NCBI RefSeq assembly: GCF_000378765.1 | Contig: NZ_KB905345.1 | Span: forward strand, 62,001-126,000 | Length of the DNA stretch: 64,000 nt | Direction: 5' to 3' | Origin: Psychroflexus tropicus DSM 15496 | GTDB lineage: Bacteria; Bacteroidota; Bacteroidia; Flavobacteriales; Flavobacteriaceae | Notes under the pieces: model-generated | Seen by the model: the letters and a program-made list of their open reading frames with translations, nothing else | Database searches by the model: none | What the model was told of the DNA's origin: nothing | Program-made: the position numbers and the translations under genes | Part shown: positions 22,141-31,018 of the stretch, one piece after another | Layout: each line of letters opens with the position of its first letter | How positions within the stretch are numbered: the stretch's first letter is position 1

Positions 22141-24930
22141 ATGAAACATCTATTACTTTTAGCAAGTGTTCTCTTTTCCATGCTGACGCTTGCACAACAA
22201 CAAAATGGAAACTTTACGGTTTCTCCTCCTACCTTCGATCAGGATGAGGAAATAACGATCACTGTCTCTGGAATCGATCCAGCCCTATGGGGCGTAAGCG
22301 ATGTCTATTTTTGGGCCTGGTATCAAAACTCTGGGGGACAAGAATTCGATTCACCAACTAATGGTGAGTGGACCAACTCTAATGAAGCTCAAAAAATGAC
22401 CGCTAATGGTGATGGTAGCTTTTCTTTCACATTTACCCCAACCGAATTATACAACTCTACCGATATTGTTGAAATCGGGATGTTGGCCAAGGCTAAGGAC
22501 GGAACGGGTGATAAAAAAACTCAGGACAATCGTTTCCCTGTAGGAAGCTTTCAGGTCAGCCTTCAAAGTCCTTCTGAAATGACGACCATAATAGATGCTG
22601 GTCAGCAGCTCGCAATCGAGGCTACCGCTAGTCTGGAGGCTAATTTTGTTCTCACTCAAAACGGCACTACTGTGGATACCCAAAATGGAGTATTGTCTTA
22701 CACAAATTCTGTCACGATTTCAGAAGATTCCGATTTTATATTAACAGCTACTGAACCGAATTCAAGTGAAGTTTTCGAATTTGAATTCAATGCAGTATTA
22801 ACCCCAGATGTCACCATTGCACCTGTACCAGCAGGGGCAAGAAATGGAATTAATTATGACATCAGCAATCCCAACGAAATCACGTTAGTCCTCTATGCTC
22901 CTGAAAAGGAATTTGTTCATCTCATCGGAAACTTCAATAATAACGACTGGACTATAGATAACACCTACTTACTGAATTTTGATGATACTACCGATCAGCA
23001 TTGGATCACCTTGAGCAACTTTAGTGTTCCAGAAGATGATTTCTTATTTCAATATAGTGTTGAAGCCAGTCTGGTGGTTCCAGATCCTTATTCTGAACTT
23101 GTTTTAGACCCCTTCAACGATCAGTTTATCGATGAATCTACTTTTGCTAGTCTTCCCGCTTATCCTCAGGGCCAGACAACAGAACTGGTGAGTTGGGTGA
23201 AGCTCAATCAACCTAACTACGACTGGCAAGTGGAGAATTTTACTAAACCTGCTCAGGAAGATTTGGTTATTTATGAATTACTGATTCGCGATTTTGATCA
23301 AAACCACAGTTTCCAGTCGGTCATCGACCGCTTAGACTATTTGGAAGATTTAGGCATCAACGCCATTGAATTAATGCCTGTAAACGAATTTGATGGTAAC
23401 ATCAGCTGGGGGTATAATCCTGCGCTTCATATGGCTTTAGATAAATACTACGGCTCACCAGAGGATTTTAAAGCTTTTGTAGATGCCTGTCATCAACGCG
23501 GTATTGCTGTGATTCTGGATGTGGTGTTTAACCACGCTACTGGCCAGCATCCTTACTACAGAATGTATAACGACTGTGGAGGCTGTTACAACGGGCAAGC
23601 TACTGCCAACAATCCGATTTTTAATCAAAATGATCCTAACACGGCGTTTCAATTTTTCAATGATATCAATCATGAATCCACAGCGACTCAAGATTATATG
23701 GATGCGATTAATCAATTTTGGATAGAAGAGTATAAAATTGATGGTTACAGATTCGATTTCACTAAAGGTTTTACCAATACAGTTGGTGACGGCGGTGGTT
23801 ACGATCAATCTCGAATTGATCTCTTGACCAGAATGTACAACGATATCCGAAGCTATGACCCTGAAGCTTATATTATTTTAGAGCATTTTGCTCCAGATTC
23901 TGAAGAAACCGTATTGATCAATCACAGAGCTACTGGAAATTCTGAGGAACCGGGAATGCTGGTCTGGGGAAATGTCAACTTCAATTACAACCAGGCGACC
24001 ATGGGTTATGATAATTCTAATTTTAACAGAGTCGCAGCTCAATCCAGAGGTTGGACTACGCCATCTGTGGTAGGTTATATGGAAAGCCACGATGAAGAAC
24101 GCTTAATGTACAAAAACCTTGAGTTTGGAAATGGAAGCGGCGCTTACGATGTTACAGAATTGCCAACAGCACTCGATCGATTGGAATTGGCGGGAGCGTT
24201 TTACTTTACGATTCCTGGTCCAAAAATGATCTGGCAGTTTGGTGAACTAGGCTATGAATTCAGCATTAACTATTGTGAAGATGGCACCATTGACGATGAC
24301 TGTAGAACCGCTCCAAAGCCTATCCGCTGGGATTACCTTGATGACGCTAACCGGACTGATGTTTACGATTTTTGGTCCAAATTAATCGCTTTAAAAGCCA
24401 ATGAGCCAATCTTCAAGACCGATAATTACACCTTAGAAGTCGCTGATGACTTTGAAAAGAAAATCTATCTGGTAGACGACAATGCTACCGGAGATGAGCC
24501 CAAATATGTAATCATCATTGGAAACTTTGGAGTTACCGAGCTAACAACTCAGCCGTTTTTTCAGGAAGCCGGTAACTGGTTTGATGTGGTTACTGAAACC
24601 TCAATTGAGGTGACAGATACGGCAATGAGCGTTACCTTAGCTCCAGGAGAATTTAAGATCTATTTTGACCAACAACCCACTTTAAGCATTGATCAAATAT
24701 CAGAATTAAACTACAGCTTATATCCTAATCCAGCCAAAGACTTTTTCTCTATTTCTAATAAAGTAGATAGCGTTCAGGTATTTGATATCAATGGTAGGTT
24801 AGTGAAAGATTATGCTGGAGGGTTTGAAGCGAATCATCGCTTTAGTTCAGAAAACCTTAGTGCTGGATTATATTTTGTAAAATATACAAGCCAGCAGCAG
24901 TCTCAAACTCAAAAATTAATCATTCAGTAA
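22141..24930 (+). CDS. Secreted GH13 alpha-amylase with T9SS sorting domain
   Basis: 929 residues. Signal peptide MKHLLLLASVLFSMLTLAQ, then two beta-sandwich domains (about 22-140 and 145-225), a CBM48-like domain (NEITLVLYAPEKEFVHLIGN near 245), the GH13 barrel (about 365-770) and a C-terminal type A T9SS sorting domain (YSLYPNPAKDFFSI to the end, about 857-929). Catalytic residues: Asp539 in GYRFDFTKGF, Glu581 in ILEHF, Asp651 in ESHDEER. The C-terminal domain means it crosses the outer membrane by type IX secretion and is either cell-surface attached or released. It should start degradation of polymeric starch outside the cell. The gene follows susE across a terminator hairpin. Confidence 0.93.
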   Translation: MKHLLLLASVLFSMLTLAQQQNGNFTVSPPTFDQDEEITITVSGIDPALWGVSDVYFWAWYQNSGGQEFDSPTNGEWTNSNEAQKMTANGDGSFSFTFTPTELYNSTDIVEIGMLAKAKDGTGDKKTQDNRFPVGSFQVSLQSPSEMTTIIDAGQQLAIEATASLEANFVLTQNGTTVDTQNGVLSYTNSVTISEDSDFILTATEPNSSEVFEFEFNAVLTPDVTIAPVPAGARNGINYDISNPNEITLVLYAPEKEFVHLIGNFNNNDWTIDNTYLLNFDDTTDQHWITLSNFSVPEDDFLFQYSVEASLVVPDPYSELVLDPFNDQFIDESTFASLPAYPQGQTTELVSWVKLNQPNYDWQVENFTKPAQEDLVIYELLIRDFDQNHSFQSVIDRLDYLEDLGINAIELMPVNEFDGNISWGYNPALHMALDKYYGSPEDFKAFVDACHQRGIAVILDVVFNHATGQHPYYRMYNDCGGCYNGQATANNPIFNQNDPNTAFQFFNDINHESTATQDYMDAINQFWIEEYKIDGYRFDFTKGFTNTVGDGGGYDQSRIDLLTRMYNDIRSYDPEAYIILEHFAPDSEETVLINHRATGNSEEPGMLVWGNVNFNYNQATMGYDNSNFNRVAAQSRGWTTPSVVGYMESHDEERLMYKNLEFGNGSGAYDVTELPTALDRLELAGAFYFTIPGPKMIWQFGELGYEFSINYCEDGTIDDDCRTAPKPIRWDYLDDANRTDVYDFWSKLIALKANEPIFKTDNYTLEVADDFEKKIYLVDDNATGDEPKYVIIIGNFGVTELTTQPFFQEAGNWFDVVTETSIEVTDTAMSVTLAPGEFKIYFDQQPTLSIDQISELNYSLYPNPAKDFFSISNKVDSVQVFDINGRLVKDYAGGFEANHRFSSENLSAGLYFVKYTSQQQSQTQKLIIQ

Positions 24931-24956
24931 TTTCGTTTATTTTAGTTAACCCAAAA

Positions 24957-24986
24957 GACCTCGGATATGATTCGAGGTTTTTTTTT
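24957..24986 (+). terminator. Terminator after the secreted amylase
   Basis: ACCTCG (24958-24963) and CGAGGT (24973-24978) form a stem, with a nine-T run starting at the last stem base. It ends the plus-strand starch transcript. Confidence 0.8.
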
Positions 24987-24987
24987 A

Positions 24988-25306
24988 ACACCCTCCTCAA
25001 CCCTCCCTTTAGGGAGGAAGTTTTAATACTATCCCTTTGTGAATATCATTTTGGTGTCACTTTGTAGTCAATGAGTCTTGAGTCAATTAGTCGTGAGTCG
25101 TGGGTCCTAAGCCTTGTCTCTAAGAGTTTTGAATCAAATAAACAAGACATCAAACTTTATGAGAACATTAAAAGCTTCTCTTACCTATCCCCTTGAGGGG
25201 ATGATAGGGGTGTTTAATTTATTACTCCATTAAGAACACCCTCCTTAGTCCTCCCTCAAGGGAGGAACTTTAAAACCTATCCCCTTGAGGGGATTATAGG
25301 GGTGTT
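24988..25306. repeat. Interspersed repeat pair A/B in the intergenic region
   Basis: This 528-base gap between two genes holds no ORF. It contains two copies of element A (24988-25026 and 25236-25274, built around CTCCCTCAAGGGAG or its CTCCCTTTAGGGAG variant) and two copies of element B (25184-25214 and 25276-25306, built around ATCCCCTTGAGGGGAT and ending AGGGGTGTT). A third, degraded B follows the first A at about 25027. Both are internally palindromic. Such short intergenic repeats are common in Flavobacteriaceae; no transposase is present. Confidence 0.75.
25065..25106 (+). repeat. Degenerate tandem repeat, first cluster
   Basis: Units close to TAGTCNTGAGTC begin at 25065, 25073 and 25088, with spacings of 8 and 15, then decay. 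It matches the second cluster at 25327-25400 and the two flank the A/B elements. Confidence 0.6.
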
Positions 25307-25326
25307 GTATAGTTTTATGAGTGAAA

Positions 25327-25400
25327 TAGTCATGAGTCAATTAGTCAAATAGTCTTAAGTCTAATAGTCTTGATTCTAGTAGTCTTGATTCTAACCGTCT
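25327..25400 (+). repeat. Degenerate 15-bp tandem repeat, second cluster
   Basis: Units of the TAGTCTTGATTC type begin at 25327, 25342, 25350, 25365, 25380 and 25395: a 15-base period with one 8-base step. The copies at 25365 and 25380 agree in all twelve core bases. No coding potential. Confidence 0.7.
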
Positions 25401-25408
25401 TATTACCA

Positions 25409-25438
25409 AAAAACCCCGAGTCTAAACTCAGGGTTTTT
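25409..25438 (-). terminator. Terminator after the CocE-type hydrolase
   Basis: AAAAACCCCGAGT and ACTCAGGGTTTTT pair with one mismatch across a four-base loop; the T run lies on either strand. It is 20 bases past the stop of the minus-strand hydrolase gene. Confidence 0.8.
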
Positions 25439-25458
25439 CAGTAAAAAGTAACTTAACT

Positions 25459-27291
25459 TTACTTCACCACTGGAAGGACAATTTTAGAATCGCCAAAAAT
25501 CGTATGGGTATGGGTTTCAAAATCCTCTTCATTCGCTTCGAAGATATTATCCACGTATTTTTGTGGATTTCTATCGATGTATGGGAACATCGTGCTTTGG
25601 ACCTGAATTTGTAGCTTATGTCCTTTCTTAAAGGTGTGGTTGATGTCTTGTAAAGCAAACTCAACGCTTGTTTTTTGGTTAGGCACAAATGGCTTAGGAT
25701 CAGAGAAACTTTCTCTGTAACGCCCTCTAAAGACTTCACTCCTTACCATCATGTGGTAATTGCTCATTCTTAAATGATCCTGCATTTCTTCAGAATCTTC
25801 TGCATCTGCGGGATACACATCGATAATTTTTACAATCCAGTCTGCTGCTGTACCCGTCGTGGCGACTTCCAGGTCGGCAAGCACTTCACCAGATAGCTTC
25901 ATGTCTTCTTCTAACACCTCAGTTTCATAGACCAACACATCTGGACGTCTGGCCGCAAATCGCTGATCATCAGTCATGAATTTTCTTGGCGTGAAGGTGA
26001 CTTTAATATCTTCCGTAAAAGGAACGGGCTTTGTAATATCACTGACGAATTTATTTTCAAACTCAGCATCCGCTTCCATGCTTAAGCTTTGGTTATCTCC
26101 CAGAAAAAATTCAGTTGCTGTAGCATTTTCTGGTGGCCACACTTCATATTTATCCCACTGCCTGGCGCCAGTATCATAAACCGTCGCTTCGGCAGCATCA
26201 AACTCACCTTCTCCTTTTAGGAAATGGTTGAAAAATTTGGTTTCGTAATTCACCTGAAAGTTTTCAGACAAATTATCACCAAAATACACATTACCTACAG
26301 CTTGTCTTTCTCTTAATCTCGCCCAGTCGCCGTGACTCCAGGGTCCAAAAACCATGGCATTAAAGTTATCGCTGTTATTTTCTAAACTTTTATAAACTTC
26401 AAACGGACCGTAAAGATCTTCAGCATCAAATAATCCACCCACAGTTAGAACAGCAGGCTCAACATCTTTCATGTGTTGAACAAGTCCACGCTCCTGCCAG
26501 AATTCATCGTAATCTGGATGCTCTTTTAACTGCTGCCAGAATACATTATCCTCTCCATAGTATTTATCAAGATTGGATAACGGACCAATATCTAAAAAGA
26601 ATTGATAAGCATCTTTGGTGCCGATATCTGGAATTTGATACCAGGACTCTGTCGTAGGCCCTTCTTTATCATAACCAAAGACTGCTGTCGCAATCCAGTA
26701 GCTCAACAAGTAAGCGCCATTATGATGAAAATCATCAAAGTAAAAGTCACCGATAGGCGCTTGAGGAGAGGCCGCTTTTAGGGCTGGATGGTCAGACAAC
26801 ACCGACATGGCCGCATAATGGCCTGGGTAGGAAATTCCCCAAGTACCTACATTACCATTATTGTTATCTACATTATTGATCAGCCATTCGATAGTATCGT
26901 AAGTATCGGAGGCTTCGTCTGACTCTTTACGTTTTTTCTTAGGGATATAGCCTCGCATATTATCGTAAGTACCTTCACTCATCCAGCGTCCACGCACATC
27001 TTGATAGACGATGATATTTCCCTGCTCCATCAGGAACTTGTTGGGTCCAATTTGCCGTCTAAACTTATCCTCTCCATAAGGTCTAGAGCTATAGGGTGTG
27101 CGTTGCATCAAGATAGGATACTCCTTGGTTTTGTCTTTTGGCGTGTAGATCGTCGTGTGCAATTTCACACCATCTCGCATTTCGATATTGACTTCCTGCT
27201 TGTCGTAATTGGCTTTGACATCGTATTGAGCCATCACGCTGGAAACCGCGCAAAGCAAAAATAGAAGTAAGCCAAACTTAAAATGTTTCAT
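25459..27291 (-). CDS. Secreted CocE/NonD-family (peptidase S15-type) hydrolase
   Basis: 610 residues with a signal peptide (MKHFKFGLLLFLLCAVSSVMA). An alpha/beta-hydrolase domain holds the nucleophile Ser154 in GTWGISYPGHYAA; the catalytic His is probably in FGPWSHGDW. The C-terminal half is the X-Pro dipeptidyl-peptidase-type beta domain (TGTAADWIVKIIDVYPADAE). The family includes cocaine esterase, glutaryl-7-ACA acylases and X-Pro peptidases; here an extracytoplasmic ester or amide hydrolase, probably a peptidase or acylase. Substrate unknown. It stands alone, closed by its own terminator, and points toward the starch operon from the other side of a repeat-rich gap. Confidence 0.88.
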   Translation of the reverse strand: MKHFKFGLLLFLLCAVSSVMAQYDVKANYDKQEVNIEMRDGVKLHTTIYTPKDKTKEYPILMQRTPYSSRPYGEDKFRRQIGPNKFLMEQGNIIVYQDVRGRWMSEGTYDNMRGYIPKKKRKESDEASDTYDTIEWLINNVDNNNGNVGTWGISYPGHYAAMSVLSDHPALKAASPQAPIGDFYFDDFHHNGAYLLSYWIATAVFGYDKEGPTTESWYQIPDIGTKDAYQFFLDIGPLSNLDKYYGEDNVFWQQLKEHPDYDEFWQERGLVQHMKDVEPAVLTVGGLFDAEDLYGPFEVYKSLENNSDNFNAMVFGPWSHGDWARLRERQAVGNVYFGDNLSENFQVNYETKFFNHFLKGEGEFDAAEATVYDTGARQWDKYEVWPPENATATEFFLGDNQSLSMEADAEFENKFVSDITKPVPFTEDIKVTFTPRKFMTDDQRFAARRPDVLVYETEVLEEDMKLSGEVLADLEVATTGTAADWIVKIIDVYPADAEDSEEMQDHLRMSNYHMMVRSEVFRGRYRESFSDPKPFVPNQKTSVEFALQDINHTFKKGHKLQIQVQSTMFPYIDRNPQKYVDNIFEANEEDFETHTHTIFGDSKIVLPVVK

Positions 27292-27508
27292 AAGTATAAT
27301 TTGAGTTTGATTTAAGACTTAAAAATACGGTTTTGGTTTAAAACCCCAAGGCTATAATTACTCAGGTTTTCTTAAGTTGAATTTGTTAAGGTTGGCTTGT
27401 TGGCTATAGATACATTTCTTAAAGTTAAGAAGTAGCTTCAATCAACAGTTTTGAGGGATAATCTACTGAAGTCGGCGAGTAATAAACACTTCTTTTTAAT
27501 ATTTGATC

Positions 27509-28180
27509 TTAATCCAGTTGATATAACACTCCAAACACAGGGAAGTCGATAAAGTTTTTAAGTGGGTTGCTGATCTCAAATCCGTCCCTATCTTCAAAAT
27601 TGAAATCATCAGAATAATAAGAAGCCAGATTTGTGAACCGCAAAGAAATCCACCATTTTGACTTTAATTTCATATTGAAACCCAGGTCAAGGTAAGCATC
27701 GAAATATGAAGTATTGGAATACCGATTGGACGTCAGGAAATTTTGATCTACACCCGACTGAGCAAACAAGGCAAAAAGACCATTAAGAGGAATATAGTAT
27801 CGCAGGTAGGGGCCAAATTGATAATTGGTAAACGTATTCGCTAAACCAGTTTGTTGAGTGTCGTAAGATAAGTACCCAACTCCTGCATTAAACCCGGCCA
27901 GAAGGTTTTTTGCTAAGCTATAATTGATACCCAAATTTAGCTCAGCTTTAAACGCATTTTCAAAAGTAGCTTCTTGCTCAAGAGTCAAGGAGTTGTCTGC
28001 AAGCGCTAAATCTGCCCAAGAAAAGGACAATCCCGTTTGTGATTCCACGAGCCATTTTTCGTTCTCGAAAACGCCTGGAGATTGAGCTTGAATTGAGAAG
28101 GTTAATGGGAATTGGATAAAACAAATCCATAGAATATATCTTAAATTTATAAAATGACTTAGAACTGATGAAAACTTCAT
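27509..28180 (-). CDS. Predicted outer-membrane beta-barrel protein of unknown role
   Basis: 223 residues. After an unusually long N-terminal segment with a hydrophobic core ending QAQ (about residue 33), the rest alternates polar and aromatic residues as in small eight-strand barrels (AELNLGINYSLAKNLLAGFN, FGPYLRYYIPLNGLFALFAQ). The OmpA-like or PorT-like beta-barrel family is likely. No enzymatic motif was seen. It has no close partner: 217 bases of unremarkable sequence separate it from the CocE gene and 279 from recG. Function cannot be assigned. Confidence 0.6.
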   Translation of the reverse strand: MKFSSVLSHFINLRYILWICFIQFPLTFSIQAQSPGVFENEKWLVESQTGLSFSWADLALADNSLTLEQEATFENAFKAELNLGINYSLAKNLLAGFNAGVGYLSYDTQQTGLANTFTNYQFGPYLRYYIPLNGLFALFAQSGVDQNFLTSNRYSNTSYFDAYLDLGFNMKLKSKWWISLRFTNLASYYSDDFNFEDRDGFEISNPLKNFIDFPVFGVLYQLD

Positions 28181-28459
28181 AAAAGAGTATTATTTAAAAC
28201 ATATATTAATTGAAAATAAAAATTAAACTAACTAAACATTAGTGTCCGATAAAATTTTACAAAAAGTTTAAAGCTTAACATATAAAATGTTATCAGTCTT
28301 TTTTCAATTTATAGATCTTACTATTTTCTTTTCCGAAATAGTTGACAAGAAGATTGATTATGATTCAATAAAGTAGTTGATTATCAATTTTATAAACTCA
28401 AATTCTTAGTTCTTAAGTCTATCAGCGTAGCGGTCTTTTATCTTAGTCGGATACGACTA

Positions 28460-30562
28460 CTAGCTAATATAATTCCAAATCGTTTTGTCTTTAAATAGGG
28501 CTCTGTAGGTCAGATTGATCATTTTATGCTCTACCAATTGAAAGTTAGGATCCGCATTGATAACGTGATGCGCATAACTACGAGCAGTTTTTAAAATTTG
28601 ATTGTCTTTGACTAAATCAGCGATTTTTAAATCCAGCACACCACTTTGTTGAGTCCCCATCAGATTACCGGGACCACGAAGTTTTAAGTCTACCTCTGCG
28701 ATCTCAAACCCGTCGTTGGTCGCCGTCATGGTTTCCATACGGGTTTTACCGTCGGAGCTTAACTTTTTACCCGTGATGAGTACACAGTAGCTCTGCTCTG
28801 CTCCTCGCCCAACCCGACCTCGTAACTGATGAAGCTGAGATAAACCAAATCGCTCAGCGCTTTCGATAATCATTAAACTGGCATTAGGCACGTTCACCCC
28901 TACTTCTATCACTGTCGTCGCTACCATAATCTGTGTTTTACCCTGGACGAAGCGCTCCATTTCGTACGCCTTGTCTTCGGGTTTCATCTTACCGTGAACT
29001 ATAGAAATCTGATATTTGGGTTTTGGAAATTCACGCTCAATACTAGCATAACCATCCATCAAGTCTTTATAGTCGAAATTAGCCGATTCTTCGATCAATG
29101 GATAAACAATATACACCTGTCGGCCTTTATCTATCTCATCTTTGATGAATTTAAAGACTTTGAGACGATTGCTATCATAACGATGGACGGTTTTAATTGC
29201 CTTACGACCAGGTGGTAATTCATCAATAATCGAAACGTCCAGATCGCCGTAAAGACTCATCGCTAAAGTTCTGGGAATGGGCGTGGCTGTCATTACTAAT
29301 ACATGAGGAGGTAGTGAATTTTTCTTCCAAAGCTTCGCTCTTTGTGCCACTCCAAAGCGGTGTTGCTCGTCGATCACCGCCAGGCCTAAGTTTTTAAACT
29401 GAACAGTATCTTCAATTAAGGCATGGGTTCCAATTAAAATATGCAATGTTCCGTTCTGAAGACGTTCGTGAAGAACTTTTCGATCTTTCTTTTTGGTAGA
29501 TCCTGTCAAAAGTTCAACCTCAACACCAATAGGATCACAGAGTTCTTTTAACCCTTCATAGTGCTGAGTCGCCAAAATCTCTGTAGGAGCCATTAGACAA
29601 GCCTGATAACCATTATCAATCGCCATCAACATGGTCATCAAAGCCACTATGGTTTTTCCCGAACCCACATCCCCTTGCAACAGTCTGTTCATTTGCGCAT
29701 TGCTTCCCAAATCTTTTCGTATTTCTTTCAACACCCGTTTTTGGGCATTGGTGAGTTCAAAGGGGAGCACGGACTTATAAAAGGTATTGAAATAATCTCC
29801 AACCTGTTGGAAGGTAAATCCCTTGATTTTGATTTTATGAACTGCATTTTTCCGTAGCAGTTGTAATTGAATGTAAAAAAACTCTTCAAATTTTAGTCTG
29901 AATTGTGCTTTTCCTAAAAGCTCTGCTGACTGGGGGAAATGCACATTGTGTAGGGCTTCGGTTTTGGACAGTAACTTTAAGTCAGACATTACATTGTTGG
30001 GTAAGGTCTCCTGAAAAGTTTTGGACTGCTCCAATAAGCCAAAAATCAAAGTACTGATCACACGATTGGAAATACCGCGTTTGCTCATTTTTTCGGTAGA
30101 AGGATACACGGGTTGAAGCTTGATTTGAGCTTTAGTTTTAGCCTTTTCCAACTCCTCTATTTCTGGGTGCGGCATTGAAAAGCTACCGTTAAAATAATTC
30201 AGTTTACCAAAAATGACATAGGGTGCATCGATTTTTAGATTTTCTAAAATCCACTTGTGCCCCCGGAACCATACCAATTCTATAGATCCGGTGTCATCCT
30301 CAAATTCGGCAACCAAACGTTTGCCTCGTTTCATCGGTACTGTTCGAACATTGGTAATCTTACCAATAATTTGAACTTCTGCTGAAGAATCTTGTAACTC
30401 TGCTATTTTATAAAATCGGGACTTATCGATATACCGAAAAGGAAAAAACTGCAGTAAATCCTGAAACCTATGTATACCCAACTCCGTTTTCAGCAAATCG
30501 GCACGGCCCGGACCAACGCCTTTAAGATATTCTATTGGGGTTTGCAGGGTTTTGGAATCCAT
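28460..30562 (-). CDS. recG: ATP-dependent DNA helicase RecG
   Basis: 700 residues, usual RecG length. N-terminal wedge/OB-fold domain (about 50-150) that binds branched DNA, then two superfamily 2 helicase domains. Walker A is GDVGSGKT (297-304), motif II is DEQH (398-401), motif III MTATPIPRT, and the C-terminal RecG motif QLRGRVGRG. It reverses stalled replication forks and moves Holliday junctions. It stands alone on the minus strand. Its ATG at 30562 follows a repeat-rich intergenic region with a weak -7-like TATTTTCG. Confidence 0.97.
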   Translation of the reverse strand: MDSKTLQTPIEYLKGVGPGRADLLKTELGIHRFQDLLQFFPFRYIDKSRFYKIAELQDSSAEVQIIGKITNVRTVPMKRGKRLVAEFEDDTGSIELVWFRGHKWILENLKIDAPYVIFGKLNYFNGSFSMPHPEIEELEKAKTKAQIKLQPVYPSTEKMSKRGISNRVISTLIFGLLEQSKTFQETLPNNVMSDLKLLSKTEALHNVHFPQSAELLGKAQFRLKFEEFFYIQLQLLRKNAVHKIKIKGFTFQQVGDYFNTFYKSVLPFELTNAQKRVLKEIRKDLGSNAQMNRLLQGDVGSGKTIVALMTMLMAIDNGYQACLMAPTEILATQHYEGLKELCDPIGVEVELLTGSTKKKDRKVLHERLQNGTLHILIGTHALIEDTVQFKNLGLAVIDEQHRFGVAQRAKLWKKNSLPPHVLVMTATPIPRTLAMSLYGDLDVSIIDELPPGRKAIKTVHRYDSNRLKVFKFIKDEIDKGRQVYIVYPLIEESANFDYKDLMDGYASIEREFPKPKYQISIVHGKMKPEDKAYEMERFVQGKTQIMVATTVIEVGVNVPNASLMIIESAERFGLSQLHQLRGRVGRGAEQSYCVLITGKKLSSDGKTRMETMTATNDGFEIAEVDLKLRGPGNLMGTQQSGVLDLKIADLVKDNQILKTARSYAHHVINADPNFQLVEHKMINLTYRALFKDKTIWNYIS

Positions 30563-30604
30563 AAAACGAAAATACTATAATTCGTGAAAATTTAGCCTTT
30601 TTCC

Positions 30605-30887
30605 AAATGCCATTCTGCCTGCCCGACTTGACTCGTTCAGGCGGGCCTGCCCGTCCTCTGGCGGGAAGAAATGAAAAATCTATTCTACTAAAGTTCTTGA
30701 GATTCCCTGCATGCAGGGGCATGTCAGCCAAACTAAAAGCAAAACCTTATAAATGAAGATTCCTCGTCGAAGCTGAAGAAGCTTCTCTGTCGGAATGACA
30801 TCAAAAAAAGCATAAAGATTCCCTGCCTACCGAAGGCAAGACAAGCAGACTCGACGAAGCAGATAAAACTTCTCTGTCGGAATGACA
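30605..30887. repeat. Short interspersed repeats upstream of recG
   Basis: This 456-base gap has no gene. It holds G+C-rich palindromic pieces (CAGGCGGGCCTGCC near 30639, CCCTGCATGCAGGG near 30705) and two copies of a unit ending in CTTCTCTGTCGGAATGACA (30782-30800 and 30869-30887), each preceded by an AGATTCC and a TCGTCGAAG/TCGACGAAG segment. Composition differs from the surrounding AT-rich sequence. It resembles MITE-like or REP-like elements scattered in flavobacterial genomes. Confidence 0.7.
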
Positions 30888-30918
30888 ATAAAAAAGCTGC
30901 TCATTTAAGCAGCTTTTT
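30888..30918 (-). terminator. Terminator, probable end of the amidohydrolase operon
   Basis: AAAAAGCTGCT (30891-30901) and AGCAGCTTTTT (30908-30918) form a perfect 11-bp stem with a six-base loop, T-flanked on both strands. It lies 100 bases past the last amidohydrolase stop on the minus strand. Confidence 0.75.
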
Positions 30919-30961
30919 GTCAATATCAATTTTTACTTTATTTTTTAGATATTTTTTAGCA

Positions 30962-31002
30962 TCGAGCGAAGTCGAGATGTATTGGTTCTCGACTCCGCTC
31001 GA
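30962..31002. repeat. Inverted repeat, REP-like
   Basis: Arms TCGAGCGAAGTCGAGA (30962-30977) and TCTCGACTCCGCTCGA (30987-31002) pair with one mismatch around nine bases. It lies 17 bases past the amidohydrolase stop codon. There is no T run, so it looks like a dispersed repeat that could protect the mRNA 3' end. Confidence 0.7.
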
Positions 31003-31018
31003 ACATGTAACAAGATTA

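Noticed and set aside
23455-23808. 117-codon open frame antisense to the secreted amylase
   Set aside because: Lies opposite the catalytic barrel with its intact triad; no own features.
24931-25458. Possible CRISPR array in the repeat-rich gap
   Set aside because: The repeats are degenerate, have no constant spacer length, and no cas gene is present anywhere in the window.
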